A stretch of DNA of 14,806 bases from CBDDRG01 sp051306415 (GTDB lineage: Bacteria > Pseudomonadota > Gammaproteobacteria > Pseudomonadales > Porticoccaceae), in contig JBPPNE010000174.1 of assembly GCA_051306415.1 (NCBI GenBank), positions 1 through 14,806 on the forward strand, written 5' to 3'. Within the stretch, counting starts at the first letter, position 1; each line of letters begins with the position of its first letter. Of this stretch, positions 7,554-14,772 are shown piece after piece. A program made the position numbers and the translations under genes. The notes beneath the pieces were generated by a model. The model did no database searches, was not told the origin of the DNA, and saw only the letters and a list, made by a program, of their open reading frames with translations.

Positions 7554-7565
7554 ATGAGCACATGA
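7554..7565 (+). promoter_or_regulatory. Duplicated ung start: three-codon leader minigene overlapping the ung ATG
   Basis: ATGAGCAC occurs twice in tandem (7554-7561 and 7562-7569). The first copy opens ATG-AGC-ACA-TGA, whose TGA (7563-7565) overlaps the second ATG, the real ung start, as ATGA. The only Shine-Dalgarno-like stretch, GAGG at 7544-7547, is 6 nt from the first ATG but 14 nt from the ung ATG. As drawn, ribosomes would start at the minigene and reinitiate at ung. Confidence 0.5.
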
Positions 7566-8275
7566 GCACCGACCAACCCGCAAGTGGCGCTATCCGACCC
7601 ATCGCGCTGCACCCGTCCTGGCTCGAAGTGCTCGGCGCCGAGTTCGATCAGATCTACATGCAAGAGCTGCGCGCCTTTCTGGCGGCGGAGAAACGTGCCG
7701 GCAAGCTGATCTATCCGCCCAGCGCCCAGTGGTTTGCCGCCTTTAACACGACGCCCTTCGACAGCGTGAAAGTGGTGATTCTCGGCCAGGATCCCTACCA
7801 CGGCCCCGGCCAGGCGGAGGGACTCTGCTTCTCGGTGCCAGCGGGAATGGCGATCCCGCCGTCGCTGGTCAACATCTACCAGGAATTGCAGGCCGATCTC
7901 GGCATCGCACCCGCCCGCCACGGCTGTTTGACGCACTGGGCGGAGCAGGGTGTATTGCTGCTGAACGCCACGCTCACCGTCGAACGCGGGCAGGCGGCGT
8001 CCCACCAGGGCAAGGGCTGGGAGGCCTTCACCGACCGTGCGATCCAGGCGCTGAACGACCGCCGCGACGGCTTGGTATTCATCCTCTGGGGCAGCTATGC
8101 CCAGCGCAAGGCGAGTTTTGTCGATAGCCAACGGCATCTGGTACTGAAGGCGCCGCACCCGTCGCCCCTGTCGGCGCATCGGGGATTTTTTGGCAGCCGG
8201 CCATTTTCCAAGGCCAATGCCTGGCTCGTTGGCCGAGGTCTTGCGCCGGTGGATTGGCAACTGCCGCCAGCCTGA
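7562..8275 (+). CDS. ung: Uracil-DNA glycosylase, family 1
   Basis: Removes uracil from DNA to start base-excision repair. The 237-aa protein (E. coli 229) has the water-activating motif GQDPYH at 75-80 (catalytic Asp77), the uracil-binding LLLNATLTV (132-140; Asn135 pairs with uracil) and the DNA-intercalating/catalytic HPSPLSAHRGF loop (199-209, His199). It starts 32 nt after the lysS stop and probably shares the prfB-lysS transcript. The next gene is 98 nt away. The only oddity is the duplicated start region described separately. Confidence 0.96.
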   Translation: MSTDQPASGAIRPIALHPSWLEVLGAEFDQIYMQELRAFLAAEKRAGKLIYPPSAQWFAAFNTTPFDSVKVVILGQDPYHGPGQAEGLCFSVPAGMAIPPSLVNIYQELQADLGIAPARHGCLTHWAEQGVLLLNATLTVERGQAASHQGKGWEAFTDRAIQALNDRRDGLVFILWGSYAQRKASFVDSQRHLVLKAPHPSPLSAHRGFFGSRPFSKANAWLVGRGLAPVDWQLPPA

Positions 8276-8276
8276 G

Positions 8277-8314
8277 TGCCACGCGCCCGCTGTCGTGGGC
8301 AAGGACGACTTTTT
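8277..8314 (+). terminator. Weak candidate terminator after ung
   Basis: TGCCACG (8277-8283) can pair with CGTGGGCA (8294-8301) with one bulged base, and TTTTT follows at 8310-8314. The U-run is about 8 nt from the stem, so termination would be inefficient. The rest of 8276-8373 shows no clear promoter; GGGGGAAG (8362-8369) is the ribosome binding site of the next gene. Confidence 0.2.
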
Positions 8315-8373
8315 GGCTCTCAAGGGGTAAAGTGAGCGCCGGCAAAAATCAATCAACGAATGGGGGAAGCGCC

Positions 8374-9582
8374 ATGGATTTCCAGTATTCCGACAAGGTC
8401 AGAGAGCTGCAACTCAGAGTTCAGAAGTTCATGGATCGGGTCATCGCGCCCAACCAGGTTGTGTACAACGAGCAGCTAGAGGCGGGCGGGCGCTGGTGCA
8501 CGCCGCCGGTTCTCGATGAGATGAAAGCGAAGGCGAAAGCGGAAGGGCTGTGGAACCTGTTTCTGCCCGAAAGCAGGCACGGTGCGGGGCTCACCAACCT
8601 GGAGTACGCGCCCCTGTGCGAGATCATGGGCAAGATCAAGTTCGCGCCGGAGGTGTTCAATTGCTCCGCTCCGGACACCGGCAATATGGAGACGATCGAA
8701 CGCTACGGCAGTGAGGAGCACAAGGCCAAATGGCTGGAGCCGCTGCTCGATGGCACCATCCGCTCGGCGTTCTGCATGACCGAGCCATTGGTGGCTTCTT
8801 CCGATGCCACCAATATCGAAACCAGTATTCGCCGCGACGGCGACGACTACGTCATCAACGGCCGCAAATGGTTCTCCTCCGGCGTTCACGACCCTCGCTG
8901 CAAGATCTGGATCGTCATGGGCAAGACCGATCCGGAGGCGGCGCTGCACGCGCAGCAGTCGATGATACTGGTCGAGTCCGGTACGCCCGGCATCACCGTC
9001 GAGCGCTGGTTGCCGGTGTTCGGCTACGACGACGCACCCCACGGCCACGCCGAGGTGGTGTTCAAGGATGTGCGCGTGCCCGCGAGCAACATCCTGCTCG
9101 GCGAGGGCCGTGGCTTCGAGATCGCGCAGGGGCGGCTGGGGCCGGGCCGCATTCACCACTGCATGCGCGTCATCGGCGTCGCCGAGCACGTCCTCGAATT
9201 GATGTGCACCCGCGCCCTCGGTCGGGTCGCCTTCGGCAAAACGCTGGCGGAACAGGGCGTGTGGCTGGAGCGCATCGCCGACGCCCGTATCAATATTGAA
9301 ATGGCGCGGCTGTTGACGTTGAAAGCGGCCTACATGATGGACACTGTCGGCAACAAGGTGGCGAAGATGGAGATCGCGATGATCAAGGTTGCCGCCCCCG
9401 TGCTCGCATGCAAGATCATCGACGACGCCATCCAGATCTACGGCGGCTGCGGCGTCACCGAGGACGTCGGTCTCGCCCGCGCCTACGCCCATATGCGCGT
9501 GCTGCGTATCGCCGATGGCCCCGACGAAGTGCATCGCAACCAGATCGCGCGGCTCGAACTCAAAAAACACATGAAAAAATAA
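8374..9582 (+). CDS. Acyl-CoA dehydrogenase (ACAD10/11-like)
   Basis: An FAD-dependent acyl-CoA dehydrogenase that introduces the alpha-beta double bond in an acyl-CoA, passing electrons to electron-transfer flavoprotein. The 402-aa chain has the usual three parts: an N-terminal helical domain (1-130), a beta domain opened by FCMTEP (133-138), and a C-terminal helical domain with QIYGGCGVTED (354-364). Where MCAD-type enzymes have catalytic Glu in YEGT, this protein has ADGPDEVH (380-387), so Asp381 is the likely base. That motif is typical of the ACAD10/11 branch. No fused kinase domain is present. Start ATG 8374 has GGGGGAAG 4-11 nt upstream; the frame is open further upstream but that part lies over the end of ung and looks non-coding. 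Substrate chain length cannot be read. Confidence 0.9.
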   Translation: MDFQYSDKVRELQLRVQKFMDRVIAPNQVVYNEQLEAGGRWCTPPVLDEMKAKAKAEGLWNLFLPESRHGAGLTNLEYAPLCEIMGKIKFAPEVFNCSAPDTGNMETIERYGSEEHKAKWLEPLLDGTIRSAFCMTEPLVASSDATNIETSIRRDGDDYVINGRKWFSSGVHDPRCKIWIVMGKTDPEAALHAQQSMILVESGTPGITVERWLPVFGYDDAPHGHAEVVFKDVRVPASNILLGEGRGFEIAQGRLGPGRIHHCMRVIGVAEHVLELMCTRALGRVAFGKTLAEQGVWLERIADARINIEMARLLTLKAAYMMDTVGNKVAKMEIAMIKVAAPVLACKIIDDAIQIYGGCGVTEDVGLARAYAHMRVLRIADGPDEVHRNQIARLELKKHMKK

Positions 9583-9616
9583 CCGCGCTCCGATTCGCGT
9601 TGTCCACTGGGCAGCG

Positions 9617-9671
9617 CAAGCCTTATCGTGCAGAAGCCCGCCTCACGCGGGCTTCTGCACGATAAGGCTTG
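9617..9671. repeat. Perfect 25-bp inverted repeat (hairpin) between convergent genes
   Basis: The arms 9617-9641 and 9647-9671 are exact complements with a 5-nt CTCAC loop. The inner part (GAAGCCCGC/GCGGGCTTC) looks like a terminator stem, but neither strand has a U-run after the stem. GCG flanks both ends (9614-9616, 9672-9674), possibly by chance. It may stop both convergent transcripts or be a palindromic mobile unit. Confidence 0.8.
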
Positions 9672-9713
9672 GCGTGTGGCGACTAGGACGGCTGCCACGG
9701 GACTCCAGATAGC

Positions 9714-9786
9714 CGTCATACCGGCGTAGGCGGGCATCGAGCGCTCGTTGAAAGGCATGGGTTCCCGGTTTACGTCGGGAGCGACG
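9714..9786. repeat. Decayed dispersed palindromic repeat
   Basis: CGTCATACCGGCGTAGGCGG (9714-9733) is imperfectly inverted at about 9763-9786. The left arm resembles the GTCATTCCCGCGTAGGCGGG-type intergenic repeat common in gammaproteobacteria. Several mismatches suggest an old copy. The remainder to 9847 holds only a short AGCCTC/GAGGCT pair (9804-9809, 9818-9823), a poor terminator for the minus-strand peptidase gene. Confidence 0.45.
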
Positions 9787-9847
9787 ATCAGGTGGTGACT
9801 CATAGCCTCCCCAGCGTGAGGCTCAGTGAAAAGAAGGCTGCTTCCCG

Positions 9848-11725
9848 TTACGGCTTGTCGTCAACGGGCTCTGATTTGGCTTGATCGGCCAGGATGGTTT
9901 CAATCTCGTCCATGATGTCCTCGGCGCGACGGATCACCGCTTCATAGACTTCGGGTTTTGCCATGTCGGCGCCCGCGCGCTTGAGAATGTCATAGGGGTA
10001 ATCGGAACCGCCGGCCTTGAGGATACTCAAGTATTGCTCGCGCTCCTGGTCACCGCCATTGAGCACTTTTTCCATCAGGTAGTAGGCCGCCGCAATGGAT
10101 GTGGCGTACTGGTAAACGTAATAGTTGCTATAAAAATGCGGGACATAGGCCCATTCAACGCTATACCGATGGTCGATCGTGATGACACCCTCCTCGTCGC
10201 CGTAATAGCGCCGCAGAATATCGCCGTACAGCGCATTCAGCTTCTTGCCTGACAAGCCACTGCCATGCTCCACCTGTTCGTGGATCGCCAACTCGAATTC
10301 GGCGAACTGGGTTTGTCGGAAGAAGGTACCGCGCAGGCCGTCGAGTTCCTGAAACAGATAGTAGAGGCGCTCCGTGTCGGTATGGGCAATCGAGCGCAGA
10401 TAGTTGTAGAGCAACACCTCGTTGGCGGTCGAGGCGACTTCCGCCAAAAATGCCGGGTAGTCCGCCTTCGCGAAGGGTTGCGAAGCATTGGCGAGCACGG
10501 TGTGCATCGCGTGGCCCCACTCGTGGGCGAAGGTGGTCAGGGATTCGAAATCATCGTTGTAGTTGAGTAGCACATAGGGGTGGGTGTCATAGGCCGACCC
10601 CATCGAGTAGGCGCCGCTGGTCTTGCCGCCGCGAGGATAGACGTGCATCCAATCGCTGTTGAAGGCCGCGGCCAAGCGCGCCTGATAGTCGGTGCCCAGT
10701 GGGGTAACCGCGGCGGCGGTGAGATACTTGGCCTGCGTGAGACCATAGGTCTGCCGGTAGTCGACGGCAGAGGCGTAGACGTCATGGTACTGCGCGTCTT
10801 TGATACCCAGAATGCGATCCCTGAGCGAGAGGTAGCGATGCAGGGTGTCGAGATGGTTGCCCACACTGGCGATCAGCGTGCGGTAGATGTCCTCGGGGAT
10901 GTTGTCCGTCGCCAGCGCCATCGCCAGTGACGACGGATAGCCGCGCATCCGTGCTTCAAACGCGTTGGCCTTGATGCTGCCCTCGAGCAGAACCGCGAGG
11001 GTCTGGCTGTATTGCTGATAAGTTGCGAAGAAATTCTCGAACACCGCCTGGCGATCTTCACGGTTGGCAACGCTGCGGTATTTGGTGTAAGCGGAGGGGG
11101 TCAGTCTGATTTTGGTTTGATCGCTCAGCGTGATCTCGGGCCAGGGCATTTCGGCGTTGGTGAGCACACCGTAGGCGTCGTGGGCGACTTGCAGCGGGTT
11201 GCTGGCGGCGGCCAGGATTTCCTCTTCCCGCGGCGATAGCACATGAGCGGCTTTGCGTCGGGTATTGCGAATCAGGAAGTCGAAGTCGGCGAGATCAGCG
11301 CGCTCGCCCACCAGGCGTTGCAGGGTGGTTGCATCGAGGGCGAGGAGTTCCGGTTCGAGGAAGCTGGTGACTTCCTCGTAGTGGGTGACTAGCGTCTGGG
11401 CGACGGCTTGGCGTTCACGAAAGGTCGAGCTTGCCAGATCGGTATCATTGGTCAGATAGCTGTAAGTGAACAGCCGCAGCACTTGTCGGTAGGTGTCGGA
11501 TATTCGCTTCAGGCAAGTGCTCAGGGTGTCGGCATTGCTGCCGAGCTGGCCCTTGCAATTGCCCAGGTCGGCGACCTGTGTGGTGAGTTCGCCGCGCGCC
11601 TTTTCCCAGCTGGCGTCGTTGGGGTAGAGGTCGGTCAAATTCCAGACGCCGGCGGTTTCTTCCGCAAGCGCGGCACCTGTCCAGAGTGCGAGAACGACGA
11701 CAGCGGCAGATACGCGTTTACCCAT
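9848..11725 (-). CDS. M3-family oligoendopeptidase (PepF-like) with signal peptide
   Basis: A zinc metallopeptidase of family M3 that cuts short peptides. From the ATG at 11725-11723 it has 625 aa. Residues 1-22 (GKR, a hydrophobic run, then ALA before EE) look like a Sec signal peptide cleaved after ALA, placing the enzyme in the periplasm; most PepF proteins are cytosolic. The zinc site HEWGH is at 401-405 and the third ligand is probably Glu429 in AFLAEVAST. SGAYSMGSAYDTHPYVLLNY just before the zinc motif and the YYVYQYATSIAAA segment near the C-terminus also fit PepF. An upstream in-frame ATG at 11761 would add 12 residues overlapping xseA and weaken the signal peptide, so 11725 is preferred. 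It starts 4 nt after the xseA stop, so it is probably co-transcribed and translationally coupled; a Shine-Dalgarno-like GGGAGG lies 17 nt upstream within xseA. Confidence 0.88.
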   Translation of the reverse strand: MGKRVSAAVVVLALWTGAALAEETAGVWNLTDLYPNDASWEKARGELTTQVADLGNCKGQLGSNADTLSTCLKRISDTYRQVLRLFTYSYLTNDTDLASSTFRERQAVAQTLVTHYEEVTSFLEPELLALDATTLQRLVGERADLADFDFLIRNTRRKAAHVLSPREEEILAAASNPLQVAHDAYGVLTNAEMPWPEITLSDQTKIRLTPSAYTKYRSVANREDRQAVFENFFATYQQYSQTLAVLLEGSIKANAFEARMRGYPSSLAMALATDNIPEDIYRTLIASVGNHLDTLHRYLSLRDRILGIKDAQYHDVYASAVDYRQTYGLTQAKYLTAAAVTPLGTDYQARLAAAFNSDWMHVYPRGGKTSGAYSMGSAYDTHPYVLLNYNDDFESLTTFAHEWGHAMHTVLANASQPFAKADYPAFLAEVASTANEVLLYNYLRSIAHTDTERLYYLFQELDGLRGTFFRQTQFAEFELAIHEQVEHGSGLSGKKLNALYGDILRRYYGDEEGVITIDHRYSVEWAYVPHFYSNYYVYQYATSIAAAYYLMEKVLNGGDQEREQYLSILKAGGSDYPYDILKRAGADMAKPEVYEAVIRRAEDIMDEIETILADQAKSEPVDDKP

Positions 11726-11729
11726 GATG

Positions 11730-13091
11730 TTAAAGCGGTTCGCCTCCCTGAATGCGATCAACTGTGCAGTCGAAATTGCCGTCAGTCACTGTAACAGAAA
11801 CCGTATCGCCAGAGCGGATAAGCGCGGTGCTGGCAACGATCTGGCGGTGCTGGTTGCGAACAATCGCGTAACCGCGTGCCAGCGTGTTGAGTGGGCTCAC
11901 GGCGTGCAGTAGTGCGGTGGCTTTGGCGAGGTCATTACGCCGGGTCGCCATGAGTTGGCGGACGCCCCGCGTCGCCCGCCCATCGAGCAAGCCCAAGGTC
12001 TGGGTGTAGTCATCGAGACGTCGTTGCGGATGGACTTGTCTCTGCCGCGTAGCGACGCGCTCCATGCGTTGATGCAACTCGCGTAGGCAGCCAGCAATGG
12101 CTTTGACCAGGCGGATTTCCAGGTGATCCAGATGCTGGGTCTGGCGGGCGAGCGCTTCACGGGGATGGCGCAGACGCTTGCGGAAACCGTCGAGTTGCTG
12201 GCGAAACCCCTGTAGCTGGTGGCGCATATGTTGCCCGAGCCAGCGGTCGTAGCCGACGAAGCTGGCATATAGCTCGGCGCTATCCGGCGTCGCCAGCTCC
12301 GCTGCGGCTGATGGGGTGGGGGCGCGCATATCGGCGACGAAATCGGCGATGGTGGTATCGGTTTCATGGCCCACACCGCTGATGACCGGGATAGCACTCG
12401 CCGCAATGGCGCGCGCGACGCGCTCGTCGTTGAAGGGCGCCAAGTCCTCCAGGGAGCCGCCACCCCGGCTGAGGATGAGCAGGTCGCAGTCCCGGCGTCG
12501 GTTGGCCGTGGTCAGTGCCGCCACAATCTGCGCGGCGGCGTCGGCCCCCTGCACCGCGGTGGGGTAGATCAGTACCGGAATTGCCGCAAAGCGGCGGGCG
12601 AGAACGTGGAGAATATCGCGAATTGCGGCGCCGGTCGGGGAGGTGATCACGCCGATCTGGCTGGGGAAGCTTGGCAGCGGGCGTTTGCGCTCCGGGGCAA
12701 ACAGACCCTCGGCGGCGAGCTTCGCCTTCAGTTGTTCGAACTGCCGTTGCAGCGCGCCAAATCCGGCGGGTTCGATATGCTCGACGATGAGTTGATAGTC
12801 GCCGCGATTTTCGTACAGACCAACGCGGCAGCGCACCAGCACCTGCTGGCCATTTGCCGGCGTGAACAGGGCTGGCTGCGCGCGGCGACGGAACATCGCG
12901 CAACGCACTTGGGCCTGGTCATCCTTGAGGGTGAAATACCAGTGGCCGGAAGAGGGGCGAGCGAGGTTGGTCAATTCGCCCTCGACCCAGAGTAGCGGCA
13001 GATGAGTTTCGAGCAGCTGCCGCACGCGCAGGTTGAGCTGGCTGACGCTGAGCACCTGGCGTTGATGGGCGGTGGCTAACGAATTTTCCAT
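11730..13091 (-). CDS. xseA: Exodeoxyribonuclease VII large subunit
   Basis: XseA, with the small subunit XseB, degrades single-stranded DNA in both directions in repair. The 453-aa protein (E. coli 456) has an N-terminal OB fold (about 14-110) containing SSGHWYFTLKDDQAQVRCAM, then the catalytic domain with IGVITSPTGAAIRDILHV (146-163; Asp159 corresponds to the essential Asp155 of E. coli), RGGGSLEDL (209-217), VGHETD (240-245) and RAPTPSAAAE (256-265). A long helical region (about 270-390) precedes the C-terminal SPLNTLARGYAIV motif. The start has no Shine-Dalgarno, and the predicted -10 sits only 6 nt before the ATG. Divergent pairing with guaB is the same as in E. coli. xseB is not in the window. 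Confidence 0.96.
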   Translation of the reverse strand: MENSLATAHQRQVLSVSQLNLRVRQLLETHLPLLWVEGELTNLARPSSGHWYFTLKDDQAQVRCAMFRRRAQPALFTPANGQQVLVRCRVGLYENRGDYQLIVEHIEPAGFGALQRQFEQLKAKLAAEGLFAPERKRPLPSFPSQIGVITSPTGAAIRDILHVLARRFAAIPVLIYPTAVQGADAAAQIVAALTTANRRRDCDLLILSRGGGSLEDLAPFNDERVARAIAASAIPVISGVGHETDTTIADFVADMRAPTPSAAAELATPDSAELYASFVGYDRWLGQHMRHQLQGFRQQLDGFRKRLRHPREALARQTQHLDHLEIRLVKAIAGCLRELHQRMERVATRQRQVHPQRRLDDYTQTLGLLDGRATRGVRQLMATRRNDLAKATALLHAVSPLNTLARGYAIVRNQHRQIVASTALIRSGDTVSVTVTDGNFDCTVDRIQGGEPL

Positions 13092-13097
13092 CGCGCC

Positions 13098-13125
13098 ATT
13101 GTAGATAGGAAGCAGACGAGGGCAA
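13098..13125 (-). promoter_or_regulatory. Possible xseA promoter
   Basis: On the minus strand TTGCCC (13125-13120) is followed after 16 bp by TACAAT (13103-13098), a 5/6 match to the -10 consensus. Transcription would begin at or next to the A of the xseA ATG (13091), giving a leaderless or nearly leaderless message. Confidence 0.4.
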
Positions 13126-13169
13126 CCCTGGATTAACGATTTGCCGACCTTCAGCTTGCCGGGTTTTGG

Positions 13170-13198
13170 TTTACTGCCTGGCGGGTCGCCGATATACT
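13170..13198 (+). promoter_or_regulatory. guaB promoter
   Basis: TTTACT (13170-13175), a 17-bp spacer and TATACT (13193-13198) make a good sigma70 promoter. The discriminator after the -10 is GC-rich (AGGCCGTC), a feature of promoters under negative stringent control, as known for guaB in E. coli. The predicted start is near 13205. Confidence 0.7.
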
Positions 13199-13201
13199 AG
13201 G

Positions 13202-13223
13202 CCGTCTCCCACCTTCGAGACGG
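13202..13223. promoter_or_regulatory. Palindrome at the guaB transcription start
   Basis: CCGTCTC (13202-13208) and GAGACGG (13217-13223) are perfect inverted copies with an 8-nt spacer. It spans roughly -3 to +19 of the predicted transcript, an operator position. If transcription starts slightly upstream it would instead form an RNA hairpin that hides GAGACGGG, the only candidate ribosome binding site. It does not resemble the E. coli PurR box. Confidence 0.5.
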
Positions 13224-13236
13224 GTTGACAGCCATC

Positions 13237-14712
13237 ATGTTGCGAATAGCCCAGGAAGCGCTGACCTTCGACGACGTTCTGCTGGTGCCTGGATACTCGT
13301 CGGTGGTAGCGACCGACGTCTCCCTGTGCACCCGCCTGACCCGTGCTATCCAGCTCAACATCCCGCTGGTGTCCGCCGCGATGGACACCGTGACCGAAGC
13401 CCGTCTCGCGATCGCGCTGGCCCAGGAGGGCGGCATCGGCATCGTCCACAAGAGCATGTCGATTGAGCAGCAGGCGCTGGAAGTGCGCGCGGTCAAGAAG
13501 TTCGAGAGCGGCGTGGTCAAGGATCCGATCACCATTGACGCCGACGCCTCCATCCGCGACCTGATCAATCTGACCCGGGAGTACAACATCTCCGGTGTGC
13601 CGGTGTTGAAGAACGGCGAGCTGGTCGGCATCGTCACTCGCCGCGATGTCCGTTTTGAAACCAATCTCGATGCTTCAGTTGATACCGTGATGACGCCGCG
13701 GAAGCGCCTGGTGACGGTGTCGGAGGGGGCGGAAGCCGAGCACGTCAAGAGCCTGCTGCACAAATACCGCATCGAAAAAATTCTCGTCGTCAACGAAGCC
13801 TTCGATCTGCGCGGGCTGATCACGGTAAAAGACATCGACAAGGCCGAGCGCTACCCCAGTGCCAGCAAGGACGACCAGGGACGCCTGCGGGTCGGCGCCT
13901 CGGTGGGCACTGGCGCCGACACCGACGCGCGTGTAGCCGCGCTCGCTGCCGCGGGTGTCGACGTGATCGTCGTGGACACGGCTCATGGCCACTCCCTCAA
14001 CGTGCTTAACCGGGTACGTTGGATCAAACAGCATTTTCCCTCCGTGCAGGTGATCGGCGGCAATATCGCCTCCGCCGAGGCGGCGCTGGCATTGGCGGAA
14101 GCCGGCGCCGACGGCGTCAAGGTCGGTATCGGGCCGGGCTCGATCTGCACCACGCGCATCGTCACCGGCGTTGGTGTGCCCCAGATAACCGCCATCGCGG
14201 ATGTCACCCGCGCGCTCGAAGGCAGCGGCATCCCGGTGATCGCGGACGGCGGCATCCGCTTTTCCGGCGATATCGCCAAGGCCATTGCCGCCGGTGCCGA
14301 CTGCATCATGGTCGGCTCGATGCTGGCCGGTACCGAGGAGGCGCCGGGCGAGATCGAGCTGTACCAGGGCCGTACCTACAAGGCCTATCGCGGCATGGGT
14401 TCGCTGGGCGCGATGGCCAAAACCCAGGGTTCCAGCGATCGCTATTTTCAGGACGCCAGTGCGGGCACCGAAAAGCTGGTGCCGGAAGGGATCGAGGGTC
14501 GGGTGCCCTACAAGGGGCCGGTGTCCGCGATCATCCACCAGATGATGGGTGGCTTACGCTCGGCGATGGGCTACACCGGCTGTAGCGATATCGAAGCCAT
14601 GCGGACCAAGCCGCAGTTTGTCCGGGTCACCAGCGCGGGCATTGGCGAGAGCCATGTCCACGACGTTAGCATCATCAAAGAAGCGCCCAATTATCCGGTG
14701 GGCGGACGCTAG
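13237..14712 (+). CDS. guaB: Inosine-5'-monophosphate dehydrogenase
   Basis: GuaB oxidises IMP to XMP with NAD+, the committed step of GMP synthesis. The 491-aa protein (E. coli 488) starts MLRIAQEALTFDDVLLVPGY like E. coli. A TIM barrel is interrupted by an intact CBS pair (about 94-205), the nucleotide-sensing Bateman module. The catalytic loop GIGPGSICTTRIVTG carries Cys304. IADGGIRFSGD (IMP phosphate site), YRGMGSLGAM, the mobile-flap SSDRYF and ESHVHDV near the C-terminus are all present. ATG 13237 is preferred over an in-frame TTG at 13225 because it matches the family's N-terminus. The Shine-Dalgarno is weak. guaA is not visible in the 94 nt that follow. Confidence 0.97.
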   Translation: MLRIAQEALTFDDVLLVPGYSSVVATDVSLCTRLTRAIQLNIPLVSAAMDTVTEARLAIALAQEGGIGIVHKSMSIEQQALEVRAVKKFESGVVKDPITIDADASIRDLINLTREYNISGVPVLKNGELVGIVTRRDVRFETNLDASVDTVMTPRKRLVTVSEGAEAEHVKSLLHKYRIEKILVVNEAFDLRGLITVKDIDKAERYPSASKDDQGRLRVGASVGTGADTDARVAALAAAGVDVIVVDTAHGHSLNVLNRVRWIKQHFPSVQVIGGNIASAEAALALAEAGADGVKVGIGPGSICTTRIVTGVGVPQITAIADVTRALEGSGIPVIADGGIRFSGDIAKAIAAGADCIMVGSMLAGTEEAPGEIELYQGRTYKAYRGMGSLGAMAKTQGSSDRYFQDASAGTEKLVPEGIEGRVPYKGPVSAIIHQMMGGLRSAMGYTGCSDIEAMRTKPQFVRVTSAGIGESHVHDVSIIKEAPNYPVGGR

Positions 14713-14743
14713 CGCATTCCTGAATGCCCGCCAAGAGTGATGC

Positions 14744-14772
14744 AGGGGGCCGCTTGGCCCTTTGTCGTTTTT
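14744..14772 (+). terminator. Candidate terminator or attenuator after guaB
   Basis: GGGCC (14747-14751) pairs with GGCCC (14756-14760) around a GCTT loop, extended by two G-U pairs and one A-U. TTT (14761-14763) and TTTTT (14768-14772) follow, separated by GTCG. It lies 31 nt after the guaB stop. In many gammaproteobacteria guaA follows guaB, so this may either end guaB or attenuate a downstream guaA beyond the window. No gene start is seen in 14713-14806. Confidence 0.45.

Noticed and set aside
8476..9570. 364-codon open frame antisense to the acyl-CoA dehydrogenase
   Set aside because: Low-complexity His/Val/Asp-rich translation typical of a mirror of a GC-rich gene.
13225..13230. TTGACA just upstream of guaB as a -35 box, and TTG 13225 as the start
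   Set aside because: No -10 lies at the right distance (it would fall inside guaB), and the family N-terminus begins at ATG 13237.
13675..14538. 287-codon open frame antisense to guaB
   Set aside because: Mirror of the conserved IMP dehydrogenase core; no motif.
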